Shown here in pieces: positions 45,858-56,793 of a stretch of DNA of 64,000 nucleotides. Origin of the DNA: Streptomyces griseiscabiei (GTDB lineage: Bacteria; Actinomycetota; Actinomycetes; Streptomycetales; Streptomycetaceae). The position numbers and the translations under genes are program-made. Positions within the stretch are counted from its first letter, which is position 1. Each line of letters starts with the position of its first letter. The notes beneath the pieces are model-generated. The model saw only the letters and a program-made list of their open reading frames with translations, ran no database searches and was not told the DNA's origin. The stretch lies in the NCBI RefSeq assembly GCF_020010925.1, contig NZ_JAGJBZ010000001.1, positions 3,451,001 to 3,515,000 of the forward strand, given 5' to 3'.

Positions 45858-47248
45858 GGTCCGCTCTTCGGGTAACCGTCGTGGGCGGCGAGATCCTGGT
45901 CGATCTCCTTCACCGCCTCGTCCAGCGTCCTGCGAACGGGCTCCCCGGAGAAGACGATGTCGGCGACCGCGTGCGAGAAGGCGACGGTGACCGCCGGATA
46001 TGCCGGGGTCTGCGGCCGGGGCCGGGCGGCTCCGCTGCGCAGCTGCTCGATGAACAACCGCTCCGCGCCGTCCTCGTCGTACAGCGGGGACAGTCTCACG
46101 GCCCCCTCCGTCGCCGGGATCGCGCCGTTGGCCTCGCTCATCCTGGCCACCTGCTCCGGCTGGAGCAGATACTCCAGGAAACGCCACACCGCGTCGCCGT
46201 CCGCGCCCCCGGAGGGGATGCCCCACTGCCAGGAGCCCATGCCGGTGACGGTGCCCGTGCCGAAGTCGGGCAGGGGGACGATCGCCACGTCACCGGGGTA
46301 CGCCTCGCTGAACTCCCCGTACTTCCAGTGCCCCATCCAGGAGATGGGTGTGCGGCCCTTCACGAAGGCGCTCTTGTCCTTCTTCGGGTCCCGGTCGACG
46401 TATCCCTCGTCCACCCAGCGCCGCATGGTGGTGAGCGCCTCCACGGACGCCGGGCTGTTGAGGTACCCGTCGGCCGTGCGGAACTCCTCGGGGTCGATGA
46501 GGTCGCCGCCCGCCGACCACACGGCCGGCGCGAAGGCGTAGGTGTTCCACTCGTCGGCGAGCTTCGAGTCGGTGAAGTTCAGGTCGAGCGGGGTCTCGTA
46601 GCCCTGCGCGCGCAGCTTGCGCAGGATCCCCGTCAGCTCGTCGGCGGTCCAGGCGTCGTCGACGCCCTTCGGGATGCGTACGCCCGCCCTCTTCAGCACC
46701 GACGGCCGGACGTACAGGCCGAGCCCCGAGTCGAACGTGCCGACGCCCCACAACCGGCCGTCGTACGTGCCCTGTTCCCGGACGGAGGGCAGCAGGTCCT
46801 CGCGGATCTTCGCGGGCACACAGGAGTCGATCGGCTTGAGCGTGCCGGACCAGGCGTAGCTGTAGAGGTTCGGGCCGTCGAAGTCGAGCAGGTCGGGCAG
46901 GTCGCCGCTGGCCGCGGCGGAGAGCACGAGTTCGGTGTACGGGCGCTGTTCGGGGAGGGTGACCAGTTCGACCCGTACCTGTTTCTGGGAGCTGTTGAAC
47001 TCCCTGACCTGGCTCTTCAACGTGGTCTGCTCACCGCTCTGGCCCGCGTGGAACCACATCGTGATGTGCGCGGTGCCGTCGATCCTGCCGTCGCAGGTCG
47101 TGTCCCCCGCCGCCTTGTCCCCCTCGTCGGTCCGGCCGTCACCGTCTCCGCCGCCGCATCCGGCCAGCAACAGCACGGCAGCCGCCACGCCCGAGAAAAG
47201 GGCGCGGCGAACTGGATGTCTTCCCAGGTCCCGGCGCTGCGTATTCAT
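45854..47248 (-). CDS. Solute-binding lipoprotein, ABC sugar type (paralogue 2)
   Basis: A 464-residue binding protein with a lipobox at LLLAGC (Cys about residue 31) after MNTQRRDLGRHPVRRALF. It has the same domain layout as its downstream neighbour, for example ITMWFHAG near the N-terminus and SWMGHWKYGEFSEAYPGD. It is the first gene of a SBP2-SBP1-sensor kinase unit, with a divergent control region holding the CGGCTAGCCG motifs. Tandem duplication is the simplest origin of the pair. Confidence 0.88.
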   Translation of the reverse strand: MNTQRRDLGRHPVRRALFSGVAAAVLLLAGCGGGDGDGRTDEGDKAAGDTTCDGRIDGTAHITMWFHAGQSGEQTTLKSQVREFNSSQKQVRVELVTLPEQRPYTELVLSAAASGDLPDLLDFDGPNLYSYAWSGTLKPIDSCVPAKIREDLLPSVREQGTYDGRLWGVGTFDSGLGLYVRPSVLKRAGVRIPKGVDDAWTADELTGILRKLRAQGYETPLDLNFTDSKLADEWNTYAFAPAVWSAGGDLIDPEEFRTADGYLNSPASVEALTTMRRWVDEGYVDRDPKKDKSAFVKGRTPISWMGHWKYGEFSEAYPGDVAIVPLPDFGTGTVTGMGSWQWGIPSGGADGDAVWRFLEYLLQPEQVARMSEANGAIPATEGAVRLSPLYDEDGAERLFIEQLRSGAARPRPQTPAYPAVTVAFSHAVADIVFSGEPVRRTLDEAVKEIDQDLAAHDGYPKSGP

Positions 47249-47368
47249 CGCACACCCCCACTCACCGGACGACTCGGCCCCCAGGGCAGCGACATGCTAC
47301 TCCTCGTGTCGTGTCCGATTCCCTCGGTGAGAGTGAACACCGTCGATCCGGCACAGGACTTCGGCACA

Positions 47369-47418
47369 TTCCGGCTGGCGGGAATCCGTATGCGGCGACA
47401 CTTTACGGCTAGCCGGAA
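47369..47418. promoter_or_regulatory. Two CGGCTAGCCG-type sites in a divergent control region
   Basis: TTACGGCTAGCCGGAA at 47403-47418 is identical to 41371-41386. A weaker copy, TTCCGGCTGGCGGGAA, is at 47369-47384, 34 bases away centre to centre. The pair lies between the divergent lipoprotein operon and the lone receiver gene, 36-85 bases upstream of the latter's start, so one regulator may control both sides. Confidence 0.6.
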
Positions 47419-47453
47419 TGTAGGCCCATCGACCACCTTGGGAGGCTGTGACC

Positions 47454-47828
47454 ATGTCCATGCGCTGTCTCATCGTCGATGACAGTGCCCGGTTCCTGGA
47501 GGCGGCCCGTACGTTGCTGGAGCGTGACGGGATCGATGTCGTCGCCGTGGCGTCCACGGGCGCCCAGGCGCTGGCACGGGCCGCGGAACTGGCCCCGGAT
47601 CTCGTTCTTCTGGACATCGACCTCGACGGCGAGAGCGGGTTGGAGCTCGCGCCGAGGCTCGCCCGCACCGCGGCGTCCGTCATCATCCTCACCTCCACGC
47701 ATCCGCTGGACGACATCCAGGAACTCGTCGCCGCCACTCCGGCCCGGGGTTTTCTGCACAAGTCGAAGCTCTCGGGGCAGGCGCTGCGGGAGCTTCTGGG
47801 GCCTGATCACGGGTGCCCGGCGTGTTGA
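47454..47828 (+). CDS. Stand-alone response regulator receiver protein
   Basis: A 124-residue single receiver domain with no output domain. It has the acidic pair LIVDDS, the phosphoacceptor Asp in LVLLDIDLDG, Thr/Ser in IILTSTHP and Lys in FLHKSKLSG. The ATG is chosen because GGAGG lies 8 bases upstream; a GTG six bases earlier is too close to that site. It diverges from the lipoprotein/sensor kinase operon, so it may act as a phosphate sink or allosteric partner in that system. Confidence 0.85.
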   Translation: MSMRCLIVDDSARFLEAARTLLERDGIDVVAVASTGAQALARAAELAPDLVLLDIDLDGESGLELAPRLARTAASVIILTSTHPLDDIQELVAATPARGFLHKSKLSGQALRELLGPDHGCPAC

Positions 47829-48066
47829 GGATCGTGCCGGTGGAGTCCGGTCATGTCCGGCCATATCACGCGGCAGGTGTTGTCGGGGCTTGGTCAACAC
47901 GCTTCAATGCGGGGGAACTCGGGGCATGGAACGCCGTCGTACGGATGTGAAGACGGACGGGCGTCCAGGGTCCGGGAGCCCCTGGCGCCCCGAGCGCACC
48001 GGGCACCCCGACAGGCCCGCGCGGTCCGGCCATCCGTCGCGTTCTCCTCTACAGAAAGGCCCCTGC

Positions 48067-49032
48067 ATGCGGCACGCCACAGAGCACGCGGACGTCGCGA
48101 CGGTCACGGACGACGCCACGGCGGAGCTGGAGTCGGTCCTGCGGGGCGGCCCCTTCCATGTCGCGCTGCGCGCCGCGATCGCCGCCCGCGGACTGCCGCT
48201 GCAGCGTGTGCAGCACCATCTGTCGCGCTACGGGGTCAAGGTCGGTGTCACCAGTCTCAGTTACTGGCAGCAGGGCGCCCGGCGTCCACAGCGTCCCGAG
48301 TCGCTGCGGGCCGTGCGGGCCCTGGAGGAGATACTCCAGCTCCCGGACGAGTCGCTGATCCGGCTGCTCGTCCGCACCGACGAGGCCCCCGGTCAGGAAC
48401 GCCCCGCCGGCCGCTCCTACCGCTCCGTCGTGGAGGCCTCCGGCGTCCTGGAACGGCTTCTGGGCGAACTGGGGGTGCCGCTGGACGGTGGTGTGCACAC
48501 CGTCGGCCACCACGAGCGGGTCCGGGTCGGCGCGCGCCGGGAGTTGCTGGGCCGGGAGTCGCAGCACATCGTGCGCGCCCACAAGGACGGTGTGGACCGC
48601 TATGTGGCCGTCCACCACGGCGACCCGGGCTGCGCGCCGGAGCGGACGGCCGTCCGTGCCCTGGAGAACTGCCGCGGCGGCCGGGTGCGCTGGGACCGGG
48701 ACACCGGGATCCTCGTCGCCGAACTCCTCTTCGACACCCGGCTGCGCAGCGGCGACACCTTCCTCTTCCGCTACGGCTTCGAGGACGGCACGGCCGGTGT
48801 CTGCACCGAGTACGTCCGCGGCTTCCGTGCCACGGGCGGCCAGTACGCCCTCCAGGTCCGCTTCGACGAACGGGCCCTGCCCGTGCGCTGCCACCGCTTC
48901 AGCCAGCACTCCGCCGCGGCCCCCCGTGACGGTCGGCAGCCCCTCCCGCTGAGCGGCCTCCACCGCTCGGTCCACCTCGTGGAACCCCGTGTCCGGACGG
49001 GAATCGTGGGCATCGGCTGGGACTGGGAGTGA
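48067..49032 (+). CDS. Hypothetical protein with an N-terminal helix-turn-helix-like region
   Basis: A 321-residue cytosolic protein. Residues about 25-100 resemble an XRE-like fold (LPLQRVQHHLSRYG, VGVTSLSYWQQGARRPQRPESLRAV); the rest is a beta-rich domain of unknown type (RGGRVRWDRDTGILVAELL, GDTFLFRYGFEDG) ending TGIVGIGWDWE. Streptomyces have many such regulator-like proteins of unknown function. The ATG is preceded by AGAAAGG. The gap 47829-48066 before it shows no other gene and probably holds its promoter. Confidence 0.7.
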   Translation: MRHATEHADVATVTDDATAELESVLRGGPFHVALRAAIAARGLPLQRVQHHLSRYGVKVGVTSLSYWQQGARRPQRPESLRAVRALEEILQLPDESLIRLLVRTDEAPGQERPAGRSYRSVVEASGVLERLLGELGVPLDGGVHTVGHHERVRVGARRELLGRESQHIVRAHKDGVDRYVAVHHGDPGCAPERTAVRALENCRGGRVRWDRDTGILVAELLFDTRLRSGDTFLFRYGFEDGTAGVCTEYVRGFRATGGQYALQVRFDERALPVRCHRFSQHSAAAPRDGRQPLPLSGLHRSVHLVEPRVRTGIVGIGWDWE

Positions 49033-49155
49033 GACCCGGAGGAGGAGAAGTACGGTCCTGAGGCGGGTGGGGCCGGCGCCAAGGTGGCCGACTGTCGCGG
49101 TCCGCACGCCTTTGCGATACTTTCCGGCCCAGAGCCCCGAGAGAGGACCCGCTTC

Positions 49156-50067
49156 GTGATCGTCGTCGCCGGTGAAGCCCTGATCGACCTGGTCCCGCAA
49201 GGCGCGGGCCCGCTCGTGGATCTGCGGCCCGCTCGTGGCGGCGGCCCCTACAACACGGCCGTGGCGCTCGGCCGTCTCGGCTCCCCCACCGCCTTCTGCT
49301 CCCGGGTGTCGTACGACGCCTACGGCGAGGCCCTGTTGGGCGGCCTGCGCGACGCGGGGGTGGACGTGGGGCCGGTGCGACGCGGCCCCGAGCCGACGAC
49401 CCTCGCCCTGGCCTCCGTCGACGAGGGCGGCTCCGCCCGGTACTCCTTCTATGTCGAGGGCAGCGCCGACCGGCTGTTCGAGACTCCCGAACGGCTCCCC
49501 GCCGGTACCCGGGCCGTCTCCTTCGGCACCTGCTCACTCGTCCTGGAGCCCGGCGCGAGCGCGTACGAGAAGCTGATGCACACCTGCGCCGCCCAGGGGG
49601 TGTTCACCGCGCTCGACCCCAACATCCGGCCGGGGCTGATCCCGGACGCGGACGCCTACCGGACCCGCTTCAAGAGCTGGCTGCCCTCGGTGTCGCTGCT
49701 CAAGCTCTCCGAGGAGGACGCGGAGTGGCTGGGCGGCACCCCGCGTCTGTGGCTGGACGCCGGCCCCTCGGCGGTCGTGATCACCCACGGCGGCGACGGC
49801 CTGACCGTCCACACCCGGGCCGGCGCGGAGTACTCCGTACCGGGCGAGAAGGTGGACGTCGTCGACACCATCGGCGCAGGGGACACCGTCAACGCGGCCC
49901 TCCTGCACGGCCTGGCGGCCCGGGACGCCCTCTCCGACCCGGCTCTCACGGCCCTGGGCGCCGACGCCTGGACCCGTCTGCTGCGCTTCGCCGCCCGCGC
50001 GGCGGCGATCACCTGCTCCCGAGCGGGTGCGGAACCGCCGTACGCGGCGGAGGTGGGCGAGGTCTAG
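49156..50067 (+). CDS. PfkB-family carbohydrate kinase
   Basis: Ribokinase-fold sugar kinase of 303 residues. The N-terminal VAGEALIDLVP, RGGGPYNTAVALGRLG (substrate lid) and the C-terminal catalytic DTIGAGDTVNAALLHGL with its base Asp are intact. Fructokinase-like is the best guess. The GTG start at VIVVAGEA is chosen over an upstream in-frame GTG that adds 24 unrelated residues. Transcribed towards the MmyB-type regulator gene. Confidence 0.88.
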   Translation: MIVVAGEALIDLVPQGAGPLVDLRPARGGGPYNTAVALGRLGSPTAFCSRVSYDAYGEALLGGLRDAGVDVGPVRRGPEPTTLALASVDEGGSARYSFYVEGSADRLFETPERLPAGTRAVSFGTCSLVLEPGASAYEKLMHTCAAQGVFTALDPNIRPGLIPDADAYRTRFKSWLPSVSLLKLSEEDAEWLGGTPRLWLDAGPSAVVITHGGDGLTVHTRAGAEYSVPGEKVDVVDTIGAGDTVNAALLHGLAARDALSDPALTALGADAWTRLLRFAARAAAITCSRAGAEPPYAAEVGEV

Positions 50068-50168
50068 GGCCCGCTGCGACGGTGACACCCGCCGCGCGAC
50101 GCCCGGCTCCCGCCCCGCGCGGGCCGTCCTCGCGCGGTTCCGGGCCGACCGTCCGCCCTCGTGCAGGG

Positions 50169-51020
50169 TCAGCCGCCGACCGCTCGCAGGGCGCCCGGTT
50201 TGCGGCCGTTGAGGTGGTCGAGGGCGGTGGCCGTGGCCTCGTCGGCCGGGAGGTGGACCATGAGGCGCTGCCCGTCGTCCGGCAGGGCGAGCGTCTCGTA
50301 CGACAGCCGCAGCCGTCCCGCCTCCGGGTGCTCGACGAGATCGGTGCCGTTGCGCAGCGGCATGGCCGGTACGCCCTTGAGCCGCAGCGTGAACCGGGCT
50401 CCCGCGGTCACCGTCAACTCGTCGGCCAGGGCGGCGACATGGGGGTCGTGCAGCGGGGCCTCGTGGCGCAGGTGGGCGACCTGCTCGTCTGCGAGCCTTT
50501 CCCAGCCCGGGTACACCGTGCGGGCCCGCTCGTCGGTGAACAGGTACCGCAGGACGTTGGGCGGGGTGCCGTCGAGCAGTCCGAGGGGGCGGGCGTACCG
50601 CTCGTAGCCGGTGGTGTGGGCCACGATGTCGCCGAGCCAGTTGAGCAGCACGGCCGGGCTGGGCTCCAGCCGGTCCAGGAGGGCCCGCACGGTGGGCCGT
50701 ACGGTGCGGGCCGGCGGGACGGGCGCCGAGCAGAGCAGGCCGTCGCCGCTCTCCTTGGAGAGTCGGCGCAGCAGGACGCGGTCGGGTACGCGCAGGCGCA
50801 GTGCGTCCGCGAGGGCGCCGAGCACCTGGGACGAGGGATTGCGGTCGCGGCCCTGTTCCAGCCGGGTGAGGTACTCGACGCTGATCCCGGCGAGGGTGGC
50901 CAGTTCGGCGCGGCGCAGGCCGGGTGCGCGGCGGCGGGGGCCGGTGGGCAGCCCCACGTCGGCCGGGGTGATGGCTTCGCGGCGGCTGCGCAGGAAGGCG
51001 GCCAACTCGTTGTCGCTCAC
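50169..51020 (-). CDS. XRE/MmyB-family transcriptional regulator
   Basis: A 283-residue regulator with the N-terminal RSRREAITPADVGLP and RRAPGLRREELA-like start (RAPGLRRAELATLAGIS), HTH VEYLTRLEQGRDRNPS, and the MmyB ligand-binding domain (LLNWLGDIVAHT, YLFTDERARTVYPGWERLA). MmyB-like proteins often bind fatty-acid-like ligands and control a neighbouring gene. Here it diverges from a YceI-family gene across 100 bases, so it may control it. Confidence 0.9.
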   Translation of the reverse strand: MSDNELAAFLRSRREAITPADVGLPTGPRRRAPGLRRAELATLAGISVEYLTRLEQGRDRNPSSQVLGALADALRLRVPDRVLLRRLSKESGDGLLCSAPVPPARTVRPTVRALLDRLEPSPAVLLNWLGDIVAHTTGYERYARPLGLLDGTPPNVLRYLFTDERARTVYPGWERLADEQVAHLRHEAPLHDPHVAALADELTVTAGARFTLRLKGVPAMPLRNGTDLVEHPEAGRLRLSYETLALPDDGQRLMVHLPADEATATALDHLNGRKPGALRAVGG

Positions 51021-51080
51021 CCGTCGAACGTACAGGGTGCGGTGCCGCCGAGGGTGGCCCTCGTGCTACTACTCTCGGCC

Positions 51081-51108
51081 CGGCCTCCCTCCGGGGCGCG
51101 GGAGGCCG
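51081..51108. promoter_or_regulatory. Inverted repeat just upstream of the YceI gene
   Basis: CGGCCTCCC and GGGAGGCCG form a perfect 9-base inverted repeat with a 10-base spacer, ending 12 bases before the YceI start and covering part of its purine-rich ribosome site. It could be an operator for the divergent MmyB-type regulator or a hairpin that hides the ribosome site. Confidence 0.45.
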
Positions 51109-51120
51109 GAGGGTGGGGGC

Positions 51121-51693
51121 ATGACTGAGGACGACGCGCGGCACACGCCGACCACCACCCTTCTTCCCCTGTCCCCCGGCGACTGGGAACTCGACCCGCT
51201 GCACTCGGCCGTCAACTTCACGATCCGGCACCTCGGGATCGCCAAGGTACGGGGCCGGTTCGAGCGGTTCACGGCCGAACTGCACACCGGCGGGACGGTC
51301 GACGACGTGCGGGTGGGCGCGGAGATCGCCCTCGCCTCCCTCGACACCGGGAACCCCGACCGTGACGCGCACACACGCTCGGCGGATCTGCTCGACGTCG
51401 AGAAGCGTCCGACGATGATTTTCCGCTCGACGCGGGTGCGCGGGGCGGGTGAGGAGTGGTCACTGGAAGGGGACTTGACCATAGGGGACGTGACCCGCCC
51501 GGTGACTCTCGCCGTGGAGTTCGGCGGGATCGTGGACTCCCCGGGGGACGGTCGCAGGCATGCCGGTTTCGAGGCGACGGGGGAGATCCGGCGCAGCGAC
51601 TACGGCCTGGACTTCGGAGCCGGTCTTCTCGGTGATGTTGTCAAGGTGCAACTGGACATGCAGTTCGTCGAACCCGGTAGCCAGGAGGGTTGA
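51121..51693 (+). CDS. YceI-family protein
   Basis: A 190-residue lipocalin-like YceI protein; such proteins bind isoprenoid or amphipathic lipids. It shows WELDPLHSAVNFTIRHLG, RGRFERFTAEL and RRSDYGLDFGAGLLGDVV. No signal peptide, so it is cytosolic as in many actinobacterial members. Its ATG is 13 bases after an inverted repeat. A rho-independent-type terminator follows the gene. Confidence 0.92.
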   Translation: MTEDDARHTPTTTLLPLSPGDWELDPLHSAVNFTIRHLGIAKVRGRFERFTAELHTGGTVDDVRVGAEIALASLDTGNPDRDAHTRSADLLDVEKRPTMIFRSTRVRGAGEEWSLEGDLTIGDVTRPVTLAVEFGGIVDSPGDGRRHAGFEATGEIRRSDYGLDFGAGLLGDVVKVQLDMQFVEPGSQEG

Positions 51694-51730
51694 TCACTGC
51701 AGGGCCAGGGCGGCTGACGGATGAACGAAC

Positions 51731-51769
51731 GGTGGCCCGCGGGGAGTTCCCGCAGGCCACCGCTTTTTT
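51731..51769 (+). terminator. Intrinsic terminator after the YceI gene
   Basis: GGTGGCCCGCGGG pairs with CCCGCAGGCCACC (one mismatch) over a 5-base loop, followed by six T. This is a classical intrinsic terminator on the plus strand, and is unusual here for its T run. It lies between convergent YceI and uvrA genes. Confidence 0.9.
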
Positions 51770-51803
51770 CTGGATGTGTCAGGATCTGCCCGCTCGGGGC
51801 GTC

Positions 51804-54836
<3,033 letters not shown>

Positions 54837-55024
54837 GCCGGTCCGCACCTTTCTTGAGTGAAGTGACAGGGGCCGGAGCCCCCGTCTTCCACAGACTAGG
54901 GGGAGCCACTGACAGCGCCGGTCCTGTTTCCCCGTTCCACAACAATCCCGGGCCTTCCAGCATGCCCGACGCCACGACCGACCATATAGCACGTGCATTC
55001 GATTTACGGCGATGGTCGGCCACC

Positions 55025-55053
55025 TTCACCCGAAGGTGTGGCGGGGCTAGGGT
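55025..55053 (+). promoter_or_regulatory. Promoter for a probable leaderless transcript
   Basis: A -35-like TTCACC (55025-55030), a 17-base spacer and a -10-like TAGGGT (55048-55053) would start transcription at about the ATG of the next gene, giving a leaderless message. A 7-base inverted repeat (CACCTTC/GAAGGTG, 55021-55038) overlaps the -35 and could be an operator. The rest of 54837-55060, between divergent uvrA and this gene, shows no other gene; I see no clear SOS box for uvrA. Confidence 0.45.
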
Positions 55054-55060
55054 CGGCGGC

Positions 55061-55789
55061 ATGATGGATCACGCGCGTGACCTGGCATCTGTGTGCGAAG
55101 CGACGGACCGGCTACTCACCGCAGCCGCCGCACTGGACAACGCCGGTGTGACCGAGCCGTCACGGCTGCCCGGCTGGACCCGCGGTCATGTCCTCGCCCA
55201 CCTCGCCCGCAACGCGGACGCCCTCGTGAACGTTTTCGCAGGCCGCCCCATGTACGCCTCCGCCGAGGCCCGGGACTCCGACATCGAGCGGGACGCGCCG
55301 CGCCCCCTGAAGACCCAGCTCGCCGACGTGCGCGACAGCGCGCACCGCTTCCAGGACGCGGCCTCGCTCTCCCAGGACTGGTCCCGGACGGTGGAGCTGC
55401 GCAACGGGGTCCTCGACACCGCCGCCTGGCTGCCCTTCCGGCGGTGGATCGAGGTGGAGCTGCATCACGTCGATCTGGGGATCGGGTACGAGCTGGAGGA
55501 TCTGCCGGAGGAGTTCACCCAGCGCGAGATCAACTTCCTCGCCCACCGGTTCTCCAAGCACCCCGACGTCCCCGCTCTGACGATCGAGCAGGACGACGGG
55601 CGTCTGCTCCCCACCGGCGCCGTCGAGGGCGTCACGGCCGAACAGCTCGACAGCGGCTACCGGCCGCCGCTGCCCGGCCTCACGGTCAGCGGCCGTCAGG
55701 CCGACCTCCTCGGCTGGCTCGCCGGCCGTCGCGACGGCTCCGCGCTGCACGTGGAAGGAGGGGCCCTCCCCTCGCTGCCCCCGCTATAG
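55061..55789 (+). CDS. Mycothiol-dependent maleylpyruvate isomerase family protein
   Basis: A 242-residue DinB-fold protein of the mycothiol-dependent maleylpyruvate isomerase group. It shows LPGWTRGHVLAHLARNADAL and EVELHHVDLGIGYELEDLP, the metal-binding His regions. True maleylpyruvate isomerases act in gentisate breakdown, but many paralogues exist with unknown mycothiol-linked roles. Of two adjacent ATG codons the first is used. The next gene begins 9 bases downstream. Confidence 0.88.
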   Translation: MMDHARDLASVCEATDRLLTAAAALDNAGVTEPSRLPGWTRGHVLAHLARNADALVNVFAGRPMYASAEARDSDIERDAPRPLKTQLADVRDSAHRFQDAASLSQDWSRTVELRNGVLDTAAWLPFRRWIEVELHHVDLGIGYELEDLPEEFTQREINFLAHRFSKHPDVPALTIEQDDGRLLPTGAVEGVTAEQLDSGYRPPLPGLTVSGRQADLLGWLAGRRDGSALHVEGGALPSLPPL

Positions 55790-55798
55790 GCTGCCCCC
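55787..55798 (+). promoter_or_regulatory. TAGGCT -10-like box immediately before the MBL-fold gene
   Basis: TAGGCT at 55787-55792 overlaps the stop of the upstream gene and lies six bases before an ATG that has no ribosome binding site. This fits a leaderless internal promoter. No good -35 is visible. Confidence 0.3.
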
Positions 55799-56455
55799 AT
55801 GACGTACAGCGGAGCGGTGAAGGTCGGCGGTCCTGCGGATGTGCACGAGCTGCGGGACCTGATGATCTCCAAGGTCGCGGTGGGCCCGATGGACAACAAC
55901 GCGTATCTGCTGCGCTGCCGGGCCACCGACGAGCAACTGCTGATCGACGCCGCGAACGACGCCGGCACACTGCTCACGCTGATCGGTGACGACGGGATCG
56001 CGTCCGTCGTCACCACACATCAGCACGGCGACCACTGGCAGGCGCTCACCGAGGTCGTGGCGGCCACCGGCGCCCGTACGTACGCGGGCCGGGACGACGC
56101 CGAGGGCATCCCCGTGGCGACCGACGTCCCCGTGGGCGACGGGGACACGATCCGGGTGGGGCGCGTGGAGCTGACCGCGCGCCACCTGGTGGGCCACACA
56201 CCGGGTTCGATCGCCCTGGTCTACGACGACCCGCACGGACATCCGCATGTGTTCACCGGGGACTGCCTCTTCCCTGGCGGGGTGGGCAACACCCGCAAGG
56301 ACCCCGAGGCGTTCGCGAGTCTGATCCACGACGTGGAGACGAAGATCTTCGACGCCCTGCCCGACGAGACCTGGGTCTACCCGGGCCACGGCAACGACAC
56401 CACGCTCGGCGCGGAGCGCCCGCACCTGCCGGAGTGGCGCGCACGGGGCTGGTGA
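55799..56455 (+). CDS. Metallo-beta-lactamase fold hydrolase (glyoxalase II-like)
   Basis: A 218-residue MBL-fold enzyme with the metal motif THQHGDHW (HxHxDH), downstream ligands His in HLVGHTPGS and Asp in TGDCLFPGG, and a C-terminal His in YPGHGNDT. This matches hydroxyacylglutathione hydrolase-like proteins; in actinobacteria the thiol would be mycothiol. The position after a mycothiol-type isomerase family gene supports a shared thiol-linked role, by inference. Likely transcribed both with the upstream gene and from its own weak promoter. Confidence 0.88.
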   Translation: MTYSGAVKVGGPADVHELRDLMISKVAVGPMDNNAYLLRCRATDEQLLIDAANDAGTLLTLIGDDGIASVVTTHQHGDHWQALTEVVAATGARTYAGRDDAEGIPVATDVPVGDGDTIRVGRVELTARHLVGHTPGSIALVYDDPHGHPHVFTGDCLFPGGVGNTRKDPEAFASLIHDVETKIFDALPDETWVYPGHGNDTTLGAERPHLPEWRARGW

Positions 56456-56793
56456 ACTCCCCCGTGCCGTACGGCAGTTGGTGAGACACCCGACTGGGGG
56501 CGCGAACGCTCCCTCACGCGCCCCGTGTGAATCGAACGCACGCGCCGGTGTCTCGCGCGCGCTCCCCGCGCACGCCGTGGCGTAGTCCACTGGAAGCAGG
56601 TCCGCACGGGATGACGGCTCCCGCGCGGATGGGCCGCCGGCCTGTCAATCCCCGCCCTCGGCCGGCGGCCCCGCCCAAGCCTTCCCAGGCCTCGGTCACG
56701 CGCGTTCACAGGACCGCAACACGTGTTCCCAGAATGCGGACAATCACCCATGTGACCTCGACAAACAAGACGTCGCGCTGTCAATCTCACGCC
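56456..56793. promoter_or_regulatory. 338-base gap before the amino-acid ABC transporter; holds a palindrome
   Basis: No convincing gene is seen. AACACGTGTT at 56718-56727 is a perfect 10-base palindrome about 65 bases upstream of the lipoprotein start and may be an operator. The open frame that continues through this stretch has no family-like residues. Confidence 0.4.

Noticed and set aside
40566..45875. A 1,769-codon open frame on the plus strand
   Set aside because: It lies opposite uvrC, the response regulator, the sensor kinase and a lipoprotein gene; its Arg/Gly/Ala/Pro/His-rich translation has no family motifs and is a shadow of high-GC third positions.
54837..55060. LexA/SOS box in front of uvrA
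   Set aside because: I looked for the actinobacterial TCGAAC-N4-GTTCGA type site; only scattered partial matches such as ATTCGAT are present.
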